Origin: Ectorhizobium quercum
GTDB taxonomy: Bacteria; Pseudomonadota; Alphaproteobacteria; Rhizobiales; Rhizobiaceae
Assembly: GCF_026552795.1 (NCBI RefSeq)
Contig: NZ_JANFPI010000003.1
Coordinates: 124,001-188,000, forward strand
Length of the DNA: 64,000 nucleotides
Direction: 5' to 3'
The stretch's first letter is position 1, and the number at the start of each line of letters is the position of its first letter. Positions 1 to 8,306 of this stretch are shown here, one piece after another. Made by a program: the position numbers and the translations under genes. The notes below the pieces were generated by a model that worked only from the letters and a program-made list of their open reading frames with translations, was not told the DNA's origin and made no database searches.

Positions 1-995
1 CGGCTGGCGACGACCTTCGCCACATACGCACCCTGCTGCTTGGCGGCAGGCGCGACGCCGGGCACCGGCTTTCCGTCTTCCGTCACGACCGCGGCCGTAT
101 CGCCGATCACGAAGATCTCCGGCGATCCCGGCACCGTCAGGTCCCTGCCGACGATGGCCCTGCCCGCCCGGTCCGCATCGGCGCCGAGCCACGCGGCGGC
201 CTTCGACGCCTGCACGCCGGCCGCCCAGATCAGCGTGCGGGCCGCGACGAATTCCTCGCCGATCCTGACGCCTTCGGGGCCGCATTCCGTCACCGGCGTG
301 CCGGTGCGAACCTCCACGCCGAGCTTCTCCAGCGCCTGCCTGCCGTAGTCCGACAATTCCTGCGTGAAGACCGGAAGAATGCGCGGGCCGGCCTCGATCA
401 GCATGATCCGCGCGGCGCGGGTATCGATGGCGCGGAACTCGCTGACCAGCGTCCGGTGCGCCAGTTCCGCGATGATGCCGGCCAGTTCCACCCCGGTCGG
501 GCCGCCGCCGATGATGGCGAAGGTCAGAAGCGCCTTGCGCGTTTCGGGATCGTCCTCCAGCTCCGCCCGCTCGAAGGCCAGCAGGATGCGCCGGCGGATG
601 GTCGTCGCGTCCTCCAGCGTCTTGAGACCGGGGGCGACGCCTTCCCATTCGTCATGGCCGAAATAGGCATGCCGCGCGCCGGTGGCGAGCACCAGCGTAT
701 CGTAGGGGATCGACTGGCCGTCCTTCAGCGCCACGCTCTTCCGCTCGCGGTCGACGGCGACGGCCTCGCCGAGCAGGGTGCGGACTTCGGGACGGTTGCG
801 GAACAGGCGGCGGATCGGCCAGGCGATCTCGGAGGTCGCCAGCAGCGTCGTGGCGACCTGATAGAGCAGCGGCTGGAAAAGGTGATGATTGCGCCGGTCG
901 ATGATGGTCACGTCGACGGGCTGGCCCTTGAGGTCGTGAACGAGCTGGAGACCGGCAAAGCCGGCACCGACGACAACCACGCGATGCTTGGACAT
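1..995 (-). CDS. ndh: Type II NADH dehydrogenase (NDH-2), 3' end outside window
   Basis: Single-subunit, non-proton-pumping NADH:quinone oxidoreductase, normally a peripheral inner-membrane flavoprotein. About 331 codons are visible before the window edge; the family is usually around 420-430 residues, so the C-terminal membrane-binding part is missing. The N-terminus MSKHRVVVVGAGFAG holds the FAD dinucleotide fold (GAGFAG at residues 10-15), and a second fold, IIGGGPTGVE near 161-170, should bind NADH. The stretch HHLFQPLLYQVAT near residue 37 is typical of NDH-2 enzymes. It lies downstream of the aldehyde dehydrogenase gene on the same strand, behind a strong hairpin, so it may have its own promoter. 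Identification is from family motifs. A related pyridine-nucleotide-disulfide oxidoreductase is the alternative. Confidence 0.88.
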   Translation of the reverse strand, partial: MSKHRVVVVGAGFAGLQLVHDLKGQPVDVTIIDRRNHHLFQPLLYQVATTLLATSEIAWPIRRLFRNRPEVRTLLGEAVAVDRERKSVALKDGQSIPYDTLVLATGARHAYFGHDEWEGVAPGLKTLEDATTIRRRILLAFERAELEDDPETRKALLTFAIIGGGPTGVELAGIIAELAHRTLVSEFRAIDTRAARIMLIEAGPRILPVFTQELSDYGRQALEKLGVEVRTGTPVTECGPEGVRIGEEFVAARTLIWAAGVQASKAAAWLGADADRAGRAIVGRDLTVPGSPEIFVIGDTAAVVTEDGKPVPGVAPAAKQQGAYVAKVVAS

Positions 996-1029
996 GGCGT
1001 TTCTGGATCTTTCGAAAACGGGATCGTGT

Positions 1030-1061
1030 TGCAGGCCGGCGGTCTTCCCCGCCGGCCTGCA
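1030..1061 (-). terminator. 13-bp perfect stem-loop between aldehyde dehydrogenase and ndh
   Basis: TGCAGGCCGGCGG (1030-1042) pairs perfectly with CCGCCGGCCTGCA (1049-1061) across a 6-nt loop. It starts 24 nt past the aldehyde dehydrogenase stop codon. On the minus strand a short T-rich stretch (CGTTTTC) follows only after a gap of several bases. It is therefore a probable but imperfect intrinsic terminator, or an mRNA-stabilising hairpin. Confidence 0.6.
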
Positions 1062-1084
1062 CGACAGATATCAGGCTTTTCGCC

Positions 1085-2602
1085 TCAGAAGAAGCCGAGC
1101 GGCTTCGTGCCGTAGCTGACCAGAAGGTTCTTGGTCTGCTGGTAGTGGTCGAGTATCATCTTGTGCGTTTCGCGGCCGATACCGGACTGCTTGTAGCCGC
1201 CGAACGACGCATGCGCCGGATAGGCATGATAGCAATTCGTCCAGACCCGGCCCGCCTGAATGCCCCGTCCGGCGCGGTAGGCCGTGTTGGCATTGCGGGT
1301 CCACACGCCGGCGCCGAGGCCGAACTCCGTGTCGTTGGCGATCTCGATGGCTTCCTCGAAGGTCTTGAAGGTCGTGACGGCAAGCACCGGCCCGAAAATC
1401 TCTTCCTGGAAGATGCGCATCTTGTTGTGGCCCTGGAACACCGTCGGCTCGATGTAGAAGCCGGCGCCCAGATCGCCGGGAAGCTGGCCCTTGCCGCCGC
1501 CCGTCAGCACCTTGGCGCCCTCTTCGCGGCCGATGTCGATATAGCCGAGGATCTTCTCGAACTGCTGCTGCGAGGCCTGCGCACCGATCATGGTCGACAG
1601 ATCGAAGGGGTCGCCGCGCTGGATCGACTGGACCCGCTTGACGGCCTTTTCCATGAACGTGTCGAAAATGTCCTCCTGCACCAGCGCCCGGCTCGGGCAT
1701 GTGCAGATCTCGCCCTGGTTCAGGGCGAAGAAGGCGAAGCCTTCCAGCGCCTTCTCGAGATAATCGTCATCCTCGGCCATGACGTCCGAGAAGAAGACGT
1801 TCGGCGACTTGCCGCCCAGTTCCAGCGTGATGTTAGTGACGTTGTCGGCGGCATAGCGCATGATTTCCTTGCCGACCGCCGTGGAGCCGGTGAAGGCGAT
1901 CTTGGCGATGCGCGGGCTCTGCGCCAGCGGCCTGCCGACCTCGACACCCGTGCCGCTCACGATGTTCAGCACGCCCGCCGGCAGAAGATCGGCGATCAGT
2001 TCGACAACGAAGAGAATGGAAGCGGGTGTCTGCTCGGCCGGCTTCATGACGATGGCATTGCCGGCGGCAAGCGCGGGCGCGATCTTCCATGCGGCCATCA
2101 GCAGCGGGAAGTTCCAGGGAATGATCTGGCCGACGACGCCGAGCGGCTCGTGGAAATGATAGGCGACCGTGTCGTGGTCGAGTTCGGAGAGCGTGCCCTC
2201 CTGGGCGCGGATGCAGCCGGCGAAATAGCGGAAATGATCGATGGCGAGCGGAATATCCGCATTCAGCGTCTCGCGCAGCGGCTTGCCGTTGTCCCAGGTT
2301 TCGGCCTCGGCGATCGCCTGGAGATTGTCCTCCAGACGCTGGGCCACGGCCAGCAGAACGCGCGAGCGCTCGACGGCGCTGGTCGTACCCCAGGCATCCT
2401 TGGCCTTGTGCGCCGCATCGAGAGCCAGTTCGACATCCGCCGCGCTGGAGCGGGCGACTTCGCAAAGCACCTGGCCGTTCACCGGCGAAATATTCTGGAA
2501 GTAACGGCCTTCGACAGGCGCGACCCAGGCACCGCCGATGAAGTTATCGTAGCGCGGCTTGAATTTCGGCTGAATGGAGCGAATGAATTCGGGTCTGGTC
2601 AC
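1085..2602 (-). CDS. NAD-dependent aldehyde dehydrogenase (ExaC/AcoD/AldB-like)
   Basis: Oxidises aldehydes such as acetaldehyde to acids with NAD(P)+. The 505-residue length and the opening residues TRPEFI...[14 protein letters not shown] match the ExaC/AcoD group used in ethanol and diol catabolism. ELGGKSPN holds the general-base Glu (about 261), and [11 protein letters not shown] holds the catalytic Cys (about 300). I chose the GTG at 2602 because AGAAGG sits just upstream; an in-frame extension to 2641 has no such site and no family support. A large hairpin lies in the leader, and a dyad that could bind an activator lies further up. In many proteobacteria this family is controlled by an AcoR-type sigma-54 activator, but I do not see that gene or a clear -24/-12 promoter here. 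Confidence 0.92.
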   Translation of the reverse strand: MTRPEFIRSIQPKFKPRYDNFIGGAWVAPVEGRYFQNISPVNGQVLCEVARSSAADVELALDAAHKAKDAWGTTSAVERSRVLLAVAQRLEDNLQAIAEAETWDNGKPLRETLNADIPLAIDHFRYFAGCIRAQEGTLSELDHDTVAYHFHEPLGVVGQIIPWNFPLLMAAWKIAPALAAGNAIVMKPAEQTPASILFVVELIADLLPAGVLNIVSGTGVEVGRPLAQSPRIAKIAFTGSTAVGKEIMRYAADNVTNITLELGGKSPNVFFSDVMAEDDDYLEKALEGFAFFALNQGEICTCPSRALVQEDIFDTFMEKAVKRVQSIQRGDPFDLSTMIGAQASQQQFEKILGYIDIGREEGAKVLTGGGKGQLPGDLGAGFYIEPTVFQGHNKMRIFQEEIFGPVLAVTTFKTFEEAIEIANDTEFGLGAGVWTRNANTAYRAGRGIQAGRVWTNCYHAYPAHASFGGYKQSGIGRETHKMILDHYQQTKNLLVSYGTKPLGFF

Positions 2603-2624
2603 GACGTTTTCCTTCTTTCTGTGG

Positions 2625-2667
2625 AAGCGCCGGTCCCGCAACCCCTAGATCCGGGGGACCGGCGCTT
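2625..2667 (-). repeat. 13-bp perfect inverted repeat in aldehyde dehydrogenase leader
   Basis: AAGCGCCGGTCCC (2625-2637) and GGGACCGGCGCTT (2655-2667) form a perfect 13-bp stem with a 17-nt loop. It lies just upstream of the ribosome-binding site of the GTG start at 2602. No T-run follows it on either strand, so it is not a standard terminator. A leader RNA structure or protein-binding site is more likely. Confidence 0.6.
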
Positions 2668-2822
2668 GCGGACAGTGAAGTGTACACATGAAGTAATCCA
2701 TGCCTTAAGACCCGTGAGCGACCTTGAGTGGAAACCGGCTGATCCCCGTCATTTTTGCGCCGCAACGAATGGAGTGAAAATTGACGCATCGCAATATGTG
2801 CGAGGATTTGACGCTCCCCATG

Positions 2823-2840
2823 TGTCGCAGTTTCGCGACA
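2823..2840. promoter_or_regulatory. TGTCGC-N6-GCGACA dyad, possible activator site
   Basis: A perfect 6-bp inverted repeat with a 6-nt spacer lies 221 bp upstream of the aldehyde dehydrogenase start. Position and form would suit an upstream activator site for a Fis-type enhancer-binding protein, but no regulator gene is next to it. It also lies 194 bp upstream of the plus-strand cluster. Confidence 0.35.
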
Positions 2841-2954
2841 GGCAACCGCCGGGCACCATCGGGCCGCACCCGTCTGGCGGCCCCCTCGTTCCCGCAGAAA
2901 AAACGGCTCCCGGCAGGAAACCGCCTTTTTCTTTTCCGGCGGCACGGCCTCGAC

Positions 2955-2983
2955 TTGATTCGGACCCGCGACACCCGTATCTC
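2955..2983 (+). promoter_or_regulatory. Possible promoter of the TelA-like/DUF6384 cluster
   Basis: TTGATT (2955-2960), a 17-bp spacer and TATCTC (2978-2983) form a weak sigma-70-like pair about 50 bp before the ATG at 3034. It is a visual match only. Confidence 0.3.
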
Positions 2984-3033
2984 CTGCATGTATCGTGCCG
3001 ATACCAGGGCCGCCATTTCGAAAGGAAACGCCG

Positions 3034-4215
3034 ATGAATGAGGTCGTTGTCAAATCCCCGCTGCAATATCTCGACAAGGCGATGGGCACCTTGCGCGATC
3101 TCGGACTGGTGAAGGACAAGGCGGAGGAAGCGCCCATCGTCGGGCTTCTGGAAAAGATCGCCGACATCGAGCCGGAGAAGATCGCCGTCATCACCCGCAC
3201 GCTCCAGCAGATGAGCATCTTCAACGAGGTGGTGCGCGAGCAGGTCGCGGAAATGTCGATCGGCCAGCGCTACGAGCAGATTTCCAAGGCCTTCGATTCC
3301 ATTCGCGACGATGCCAAGCGCATGGTCGATCAGGTCGAGGACGGCAAGATCGACGTGTTCGAGCGCGCCACCAACGTCTGGATGAAGATTGCGCGCGGTG
3401 ACATCGCGGCGCGTTTCGACGAGATCAAGGAAACCTATCTCGCCGTCTCGAAGGACACCAAGGCCAATATCGAGCGCGAACAGACCATTCTGGAAGCCTA
3501 TCGCGACTTCCGCGGCGCCCTGAAGCACGGCGAGGTGGCGGCGCTGGAAATCCTGCAGGCCGCCGCAGCGAAACTGGAAGCGGCCAAGGCCGGGCTGGCG
3601 GCCGCGGCCGAGGCCGTGGCAAGCTTCCCGGAAGGGGGCGAGGTTGCCGAGCGCGCGCGCCTCGAACTGGTGCGCGACGAGCATCTGCGCCGGGTGCAGA
3701 ACGAGGAAGGCCGCTATCAGGTGGCCAAGGATCTCGCCGACAACCTGACGATCAGCTACAACACCTCGGAAGTGGTGATGGCCCGCCTCGTGCAGACCAC
3801 CAACGCCAAGGAGCGCGTCTATCAGCAGGCTGTCTCCTTCTTCTCCACCAATGAATCGGTGCTGACGGCGCTGAAGGCCTCCTTTACCGGCCTGTTCGGC
3901 CTGCACGAGGCGACCCGGACGCTGAACGAGATGAAGGAAGGCGTTTCGAAATCGCTCGAAGTGCTGGCCGAGATCGGCGGCAAGGTGCAGGAAGAGGCGC
4001 TGAAGGCCGGCTACGGCCCGACCGTGCGCGCCGACGCCGTGAAGAAGCTGGTCGACAGCGTGGTGAACTTCCAGACCCGCTCGGTCGAGATCATCGCCGA
4101 AATGCGCGAGCTTTCCACGAAGAACAGCGAGGAAATCCGCAATGCCGTCGAGGACGGCAAGAAGCGGATCGCCCGCCTTGCCCAGGAGGGCAATGCACTG
4201 GTGATCGAGGGCTGA
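3034..4215 (+). CDS. Uncharacterised coiled-coil protein, TelA-like
   Basis: A 393-residue, almost entirely helical and charged protein with no signal peptide or membrane segment, so probably cytosolic or bound to a membrane partner. The C-terminal half (TSEVVMARLVQTTNAKERVY, then TNESVLTALKAS) loosely resembles TelA/KlaA 'toxic anion resistance' proteins, themselves of unclear biochemistry. Residues 180-205 are Ala/Lys/Glu-rich. The ATG at 3034 is preceded by AAAGGAAACG; an upstream in-frame ATG at 2995 lacks a site. It is the first gene of a tight three-gene unit with the DUF6384-type gene (16 bp gap) and a second coiled-coil protein. No enzymatic motif is seen and the function is unknown. 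The TelA relation is a guess from pattern. Confidence 0.75.
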   Translation: MNEVVVKSPLQYLDKAMGTLRDLGLVKDKAEEAPIVGLLEKIADIEPEKIAVITRTLQQMSIFNEVVREQVAEMSIGQRYEQISKAFDSIRDDAKRMVDQVEDGKIDVFERATNVWMKIARGDIAARFDEIKETYLAVSKDTKANIEREQTILEAYRDFRGALKHGEVAALEILQAAAAKLEAAKAGLAAAAEAVASFPEGGEVAERARLELVRDEHLRRVQNEEGRYQVAKDLADNLTISYNTSEVVMARLVQTTNAKERVYQQAVSFFSTNESVLTALKASFTGLFGLHEATRTLNEMKEGVSKSLEVLAEIGGKVQEEALKAGYGPTVRADAVKKLVDSVVNFQTRSVEIIAEMRELSTKNSEEIRNAVEDGKKRIARLAQEGNALVIEG

Positions 4216-4231
4216 GGACCGGTTCGCGACC

Positions 4232-5173
4232 ATGAGCGAAAGCACCGCCGCCACGCCGCCCGCGCCCGCCCTGGACGAGCTGATGCTCGCGATGGACGTG
4301 GTCGACACGTTGCGCCATCAGGAAAGCGTGGCGGTGCGGGAGCTGGCGCAGGACGGCCGCGACGAAACGCTGAAGGAACGGCTTCGCCGCATCTATGAAA
4401 GCCAGGGCCTCGAGGTCTCCGACCGCATCCTCGACGAGGGCATCAAGGCGCTGAAGGAAAGCCGTTTCACCTACGAGCCGACGCCGCCGGGCCTTCCCCG
4501 GACGCTCGCCGGCCTGTGGGTGCGGCGGGCCTCCTACGGCAAGGCCTTCGGCGCGCTGGCGCTGGTGGCCGTGCTGTGGGGCGGATGGTCGGTCTGGCAG
4601 GACATCAGGGCCGGGCAGGCCGAGGAGGCCGCCCGTATCGAGCTGGCTGAAACCCTGCCCGCACAGATCGTCGCCGCCGCGAAGGCCGTACAGGCGGAAG
4701 CGCGCACCCCGGACGCGCGCGAGCGGCTGACCGAACTGCAAACCGATGCCGTCACGGCGCTGGAGCGGTCGGATGCGGGCGCGGCGCGCGCCGCCGTCGC
4801 CGGTCTCGAACGGCTGCGCGGCCAGCTCGTCCAGACCTACGAGCTGCGGATCGTCTCCCGGCAGGGCGAGCAGAGCGGCGTATACCGCATTCCCGACGTC
4901 AACACCGGCGCGCGCAATTATTACCTGATCGTCGAGGCCGTGACGCCGGAGGGACGCGTTCTGTCGATGCCAATCATCAACGAGGAGAACGGCCGGACCG
5001 AAACCGTTTCCAGATGGGGCGTCCGCGTGCCGGAACAGACATACGAGGCCGTGCGGCGCGACAAGGTGGATGACGGCATTCTCCAGAACGCCGTTCTGGC
5101 CACCAAACCGCGCGGGGCGCTCGTTCCGGTCTATTCCATGACCGTTTCCGGCGGCGCGATAACGCAATGGTAG
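4232..5173 (+). CDS. DUF6384-type single-pass membrane protein
   Basis: A 313-residue protein with a cytoplasmic helical region (1-100), one hydrophobic segment (about 105-122, GALALVAVLWGGWSVW), a helical Ala/Glu-rich stalk (about 128-205), and a C-terminal domain (about 206-313) with beta-like sequence (SGVYRIPDVN, YYLIVEAVTPEG, VPVYSMTVSGG). That domain probably lies in the periplasm if the N-terminus is inside. I believe it belongs to the DUF6384 family; no function is established for it. It sits between the TelA-like gene and the next coiled-coil gene with gaps of 16 and 7 bp, so the three are almost certainly co-transcribed and may form one membrane-anchored complex. Confidence 0.75.
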   Translation: MSESTAATPPAPALDELMLAMDVVDTLRHQESVAVRELAQDGRDETLKERLRRIYESQGLEVSDRILDEGIKALKESRFTYEPTPPGLPRTLAGLWVRRASYGKAFGALALVAVLWGGWSVWQDIRAGQAEEAARIELAETLPAQIVAAAKAVQAEARTPDARERLTELQTDAVTALERSDAGAARAAVAGLERLRGQLVQTYELRIVSRQGEQSGVYRIPDVNTGARNYYLIVEAVTPEGRVLSMPIINEENGRTETVSRWGVRVPEQTYEAVRRDKVDDGILQNAVLATKPRGALVPVYSMTVSGGAITQW

Positions 5174-5180
5174 GGCGACG

Positions 5181-6578
5181 ATGATCAGCGTATTCGATGC
5201 CTTGAACTCCGTCGAACGTGCCGGCCGCGGCCTGCGGGACGACGAGGAGCGTCTGGACCGGATCGTTCGGACGGCGGAGGCGGAAACCGCCCGCCTTCGG
5301 GCCGAGCAGGCCGATCTCTTCCGCTCGCTTGCCCGCCTTCGCCTCGACGCGCTGCGGCAGGATCAGGTGATCGGGCCGCTCGACGAGGCCGAACGCCGGG
5401 CGCTGGCCGCACTCAAGGACCGGCAGGCCAGACTGGACGCCATCGCGACCCGCCGGCAGGGACTTGCCGACGAACTCTCCGCCGCCCGGGCCGTCCGGGA
5501 GGAAAAGACGCGCCGCCTGACGCAGGCGGCCGATGCGATCGCCGAGCGCCGCGAAGCCACGGAACGCCGCATGGCCGACGATCTCGGCTGGCAGGCGCAG
5601 GCCGCAAGGCTTTCCGGCATACAGGCGCAGGCCGACGCCGCCGAGGAAAAGGCACGGCAGGCCGAGACCGACCGCGACGAGAAATCGAAGCCCTATCTGG
5701 CGGACCCGCTGTTCGTCTATCTCTGGGAGCGCGGCTACGGCACCGCCGCCTACAAGGGCAGCTCCCTCGCCCGGCTCGGCGATAACTATGTGGCGCGTGT
5801 CGTCCAGTACGAGCCGGCCCGGCAGAATTATTTCACGCTGACGGAAATTCCGAAGCGCCTGCGCGAGCATGCCGACCGCCTGAAGGCCGAGGCGGCCGCC
5901 GAGGAGGCGAAGCTGACGGCCATCGAGCGCGAAGCGCTGGAAGCCGACGGCATCGTCGCTCTGGAGGCGGCCCATCGCGACGCGGAAGCCGCGCTGAAGG
6001 AAGCCGGGCAGGTCATTGCCGATCTGGAGACCGAAACCGGCAGGCTGGAAGAAGAGCATGGCGGGCTGGAAGGCGAGACGGGCCCCTGGGGCATGGGCGG
6101 CGTGCTCGGCGATCTTGCCGCTTCCATGCAGCGGGAGGACCTGCGTTCGCTTCTGCGCGAGGCGCTGGACACGCCGACGCCGGACGACGAACGCATCGTG
6201 CGGCGGCTCCAGTCGATCGAGGACGAACTGGCCACGCAGGTCCGTGCCGCCGACGAGGCGCGGAGCGCCATCGTCGAACTGGCCCGCAAGAAAGCCGAAC
6301 TGGATCGCTCCCGCGACGAATTCCGCCGCTACGAACGGCAGGGCGGCGGATTTTCCAACGACAAGCTGATCGGCGACGTGCTGGGCGGCATCATCGGCGG
6401 CGTACTGTCTTCGCGCGAACTGCGCGATGCGCTGCGCAGCGGCTACAGGCCGGGTGGCAGCCGCGCCGGCCTGCCGTCACGCCCCGGCGGCGGCGTGTTC
6501 GGCGGCGGCTCGCGCGGCGGCGGAAGCTCCTCCGGTTCCAAGGGCGGCGGCGGCTTCCGGACGGGTGGCAGTTTCTAG
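5181..6578 (+). CDS. Coiled-coil protein with Gly-rich C-terminal tail, unknown function
   Basis: A 465-residue protein dominated by long Glu/Arg/Ala heptad-like helices (about 1-180 and 225-300). A short aromatic block near 173-215 (YLWERGYG, YVARVVQYEPARQNYFTL) interrupts them and is the only globular-looking part. Near 395-405 a Gly/Ile stretch (GDVLGGIIGG) could touch a membrane. The last 40 residues are Gly/Ser-rich and end RTGGSF, resembling tails seen on some surface or TPM-type proteins. There is no signal peptide. The start at 5181 follows the DUF6384-type stop by 7 bp. No enzyme motif is visible. It is the third member of the uncharacterised trio. Confidence 0.7.
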   Translation: MISVFDALNSVERAGRGLRDDEERLDRIVRTAEAETARLRAEQADLFRSLARLRLDALRQDQVIGPLDEAERRALAALKDRQARLDAIATRRQGLADELSAARAVREEKTRRLTQAADAIAERREATERRMADDLGWQAQAARLSGIQAQADAAEEKARQAETDRDEKSKPYLADPLFVYLWERGYGTAAYKGSSLARLGDNYVARVVQYEPARQNYFTLTEIPKRLREHADRLKAEAAAEEAKLTAIEREALEADGIVALEAAHRDAEAALKEAGQVIADLETETGRLEEEHGGLEGETGPWGMGGVLGDLAASMQREDLRSLLREALDTPTPDDERIVRRLQSIEDELATQVRAADEARSAIVELARKKAELDRSRDEFRRYERQGGGFSNDKLIGDVLGGIIGGVLSSRELRDALRSGYRPGGSRAGLPSRPGGGVFGGGSRGGGSSSGSKGGGGFRTGGSF

Positions 6579-6794
6579 AGTCACGGAATCGCCAAACCGC
6601 TCCACCTCCTTGTTTTCACGCATGTCCGGACGCAGGACCGCGCTTCGCGCTTTTGCCGGAAACGCTTCATGGTCGGGCCCTGTCGCCATCCGCCGCGAAC
6701 AATCGTCCGACCATACATGCAGCGCTGCAACCTTTTCTGGCCTGCCCCGTTTCTTCCGGCAGTTCGACAATCCGCGTTCCCACAGGGGTGACAT

Positions 6795-8282
6795 ATGGCC
6801 GGCCGCACGCTGCTTCAGTTTTTCCACTGGTACTATCCCGATGGCGGGCGACTATGGCAGGAAGTGGCGGAAAAGGCCGAAAGTCTGGCCGCGATGGGCA
6901 TCACCGACGTCTGGCTGCCACCCGCCGGCAAAGGCGCTTCCGGCGGTTACTCGGTCGGATACGATGCCTACGATCTGTTCGATCTCGGCGAGTTCGAACA
7001 GAAGGGCAGCGTCGCCACCAAATATGGCGACCGAGCCGCGCTGGAACATGCCGCCGCCACCCTGCGCTCGAACGGCCTGCGGGTGATCCACGACGTGGTC
7101 TTCAATCACAAGATGGGAGCCGACGAGAAGGAACGGGTGCGGGTGCGCCGCGTCAATCCCGACGACCGGACGGAGATCGACGACGAGACGTTCGAAGCGC
7201 TCGCCTATACACGGTTCGATTTTCCAGGGCGGCAGGGCAAGCATTCGCAATTCGTCTGGGACGCGAAGTGCTTCAGCGGCGTCGATCACATCGAGGACCC
7301 CGACGAGAACGGCATCTTTCGCCTGGTCAACGAATATGGAGACGGCGAATGGAACACCGAGGTCGATGAGGAGAACGGCAATTTCGACTATCTCATGGGC
7401 GCCGATGTCGAATTCCGCAACCGGGCCGTCTACGAGGAGCTGAAATTCTGGGGCCGCTGGATGGCCGAGCAGGTTCCCGTTGACGGTTTTCGCCTGGATG
7501 CGGCCAAGCATATTCCCGCCTGGTTCTTCCGCGACTGGGTCGGCCATATGCGCGACACGGTCAGCCGCGAGCTTTTCGTCGTGGCCGAATACTGGCATCC
7601 GGACATGGATGCGCTGAAGACCTATCTCGATCTGGTCGACCAGCAGCTCATGCTTTTCGACGTCGCCCTGCACCACCGGTTCCACGATGCGGCGCGCGAG
7701 GGCGCCGGTTTCGACCTGCGGACGATCTTCGACGGCTCTCTGGTGTCCGCCGTGCCGGACCACGCCGTGACGCTGGTGGACAATCACGACACGCAGCCGC
7801 TGCAATCGCTGGAAGCGCCGGTGGAGCCCTGGTTCAAGTCGCTGGCCTATGCGCTCATCCTGCTGCGCGAACAGGGCGTCCCTTGCGTCTTCTACCCGGA
7901 TCTTTACGGAGCCAGCTACACCGATACCGGCGGCGACGGCGGCGAACACACAATCGACATGCCGGCCATCGCCTGCCTGCCGAAGCTGATCGAGGCGCGC
8001 CGGCGTTTCGCCAACGGCCCGCAAACCGACCTGTTCGACGACCCGGATTGCATCGCCTTCGTCCGCCACGGCACGGAAGACCATCCGGGCTGCGTCGTCG
8101 TGCTGACGAACGGCGCCGAGACGGCCAAGCCCGTGGAACTGGGCGCCGGGCAGGCGCACACGACGTTCCGCGATTTCCTCGAACACCGCGCCGACGAGAT
8201 CACGACCGACGACGCGGGCCGGGCGGATTTCCCGGTCGGCGGCGGCAGCGTCAGCGTCTGGGTGCGCACGGATGCGCTCTGA
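6795..8282 (+). CDS. Cytoplasmic alpha-amylase (GH13, AmyA-like)
   Basis: Hydrolyses alpha-1,4 bonds in maltodextrin, starch or glycogen. It is 495 residues with no signal peptide, like cytoplasmic AmyA of enteric bacteria (GH13 subfamily 5). All four GH13 regions are present: DVVFNH (100-105); GFRLDAAKH (231-239) with nucleophile D235; VAEYW (263-267) with acid/base E265; and VDNHD (328-332). QFFHWYYP near the N-terminus is typical of the subfamily. The ATG at 6795 has AGGGGTGA upstream. It lies 216 bp after the coiled-coil trio and converges on idnD. No glycogen or maltose gene is nearby, so it stands alone. Residue assignments follow family knowledge. Confidence 0.93.
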   Translation: MAGRTLLQFFHWYYPDGGRLWQEVAEKAESLAAMGITDVWLPPAGKGASGGYSVGYDAYDLFDLGEFEQKGSVATKYGDRAALEHAAATLRSNGLRVIHDVVFNHKMGADEKERVRVRRVNPDDRTEIDDETFEALAYTRFDFPGRQGKHSQFVWDAKCFSGVDHIEDPDENGIFRLVNEYGDGEWNTEVDEENGNFDYLMGADVEFRNRAVYEELKFWGRWMAEQVPVDGFRLDAAKHIPAWFFRDWVGHMRDTVSRELFVVAEYWHPDMDALKTYLDLVDQQLMLFDVALHHRFHDAAREGAGFDLRTIFDGSLVSAVPDHAVTLVDNHDTQPLQSLEAPVEPWFKSLAYALILLREQGVPCVFYPDLYGASYTDTGGDGGEHTIDMPAIACLPKLIEARRRFANGPQTDLFDDPDCIAFVRHGTEDHPGCVVVLTNGAETAKPVELGAGQAHTTFRDFLEHRADEITTDDAGRADFPVGGGSVSVWVRTDAL

Positions 8283-8306
8283 CGCCGCGCAACTTCTGAG
8301 TATACA

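Larger units (their letters stand above)
2603..3033. other. 431-bp divergent intergenic control region
   Basis: Separates the aldehyde dehydrogenase (minus) from the three-gene coiled-coil cluster (plus). It holds the 13-bp leader hairpin at 2625-2667, the TGTCGC dyad at 2823-2840 and a possible plus-strand promoter at 2955-2983. Short reading frames across it are not backed by ribosome-binding sites. No RNA gene was recognised. Confidence 0.6.

Noticed and set aside
2638-2660. Sigma-54 -24/-12 promoter for the aldehyde dehydrogenase
   Set aside because: GCAA elements occur on the plus strand but without GTGCCA at the right spacing, so no TGGCAC-N5-TTGC match can be supported.
1145-3037. 630-codon plus-strand frame opposite the aldehyde dehydrogenase
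   Set aside because: Antisense shadow of an intact ALDH gene; no domain and no ribosome-binding site.
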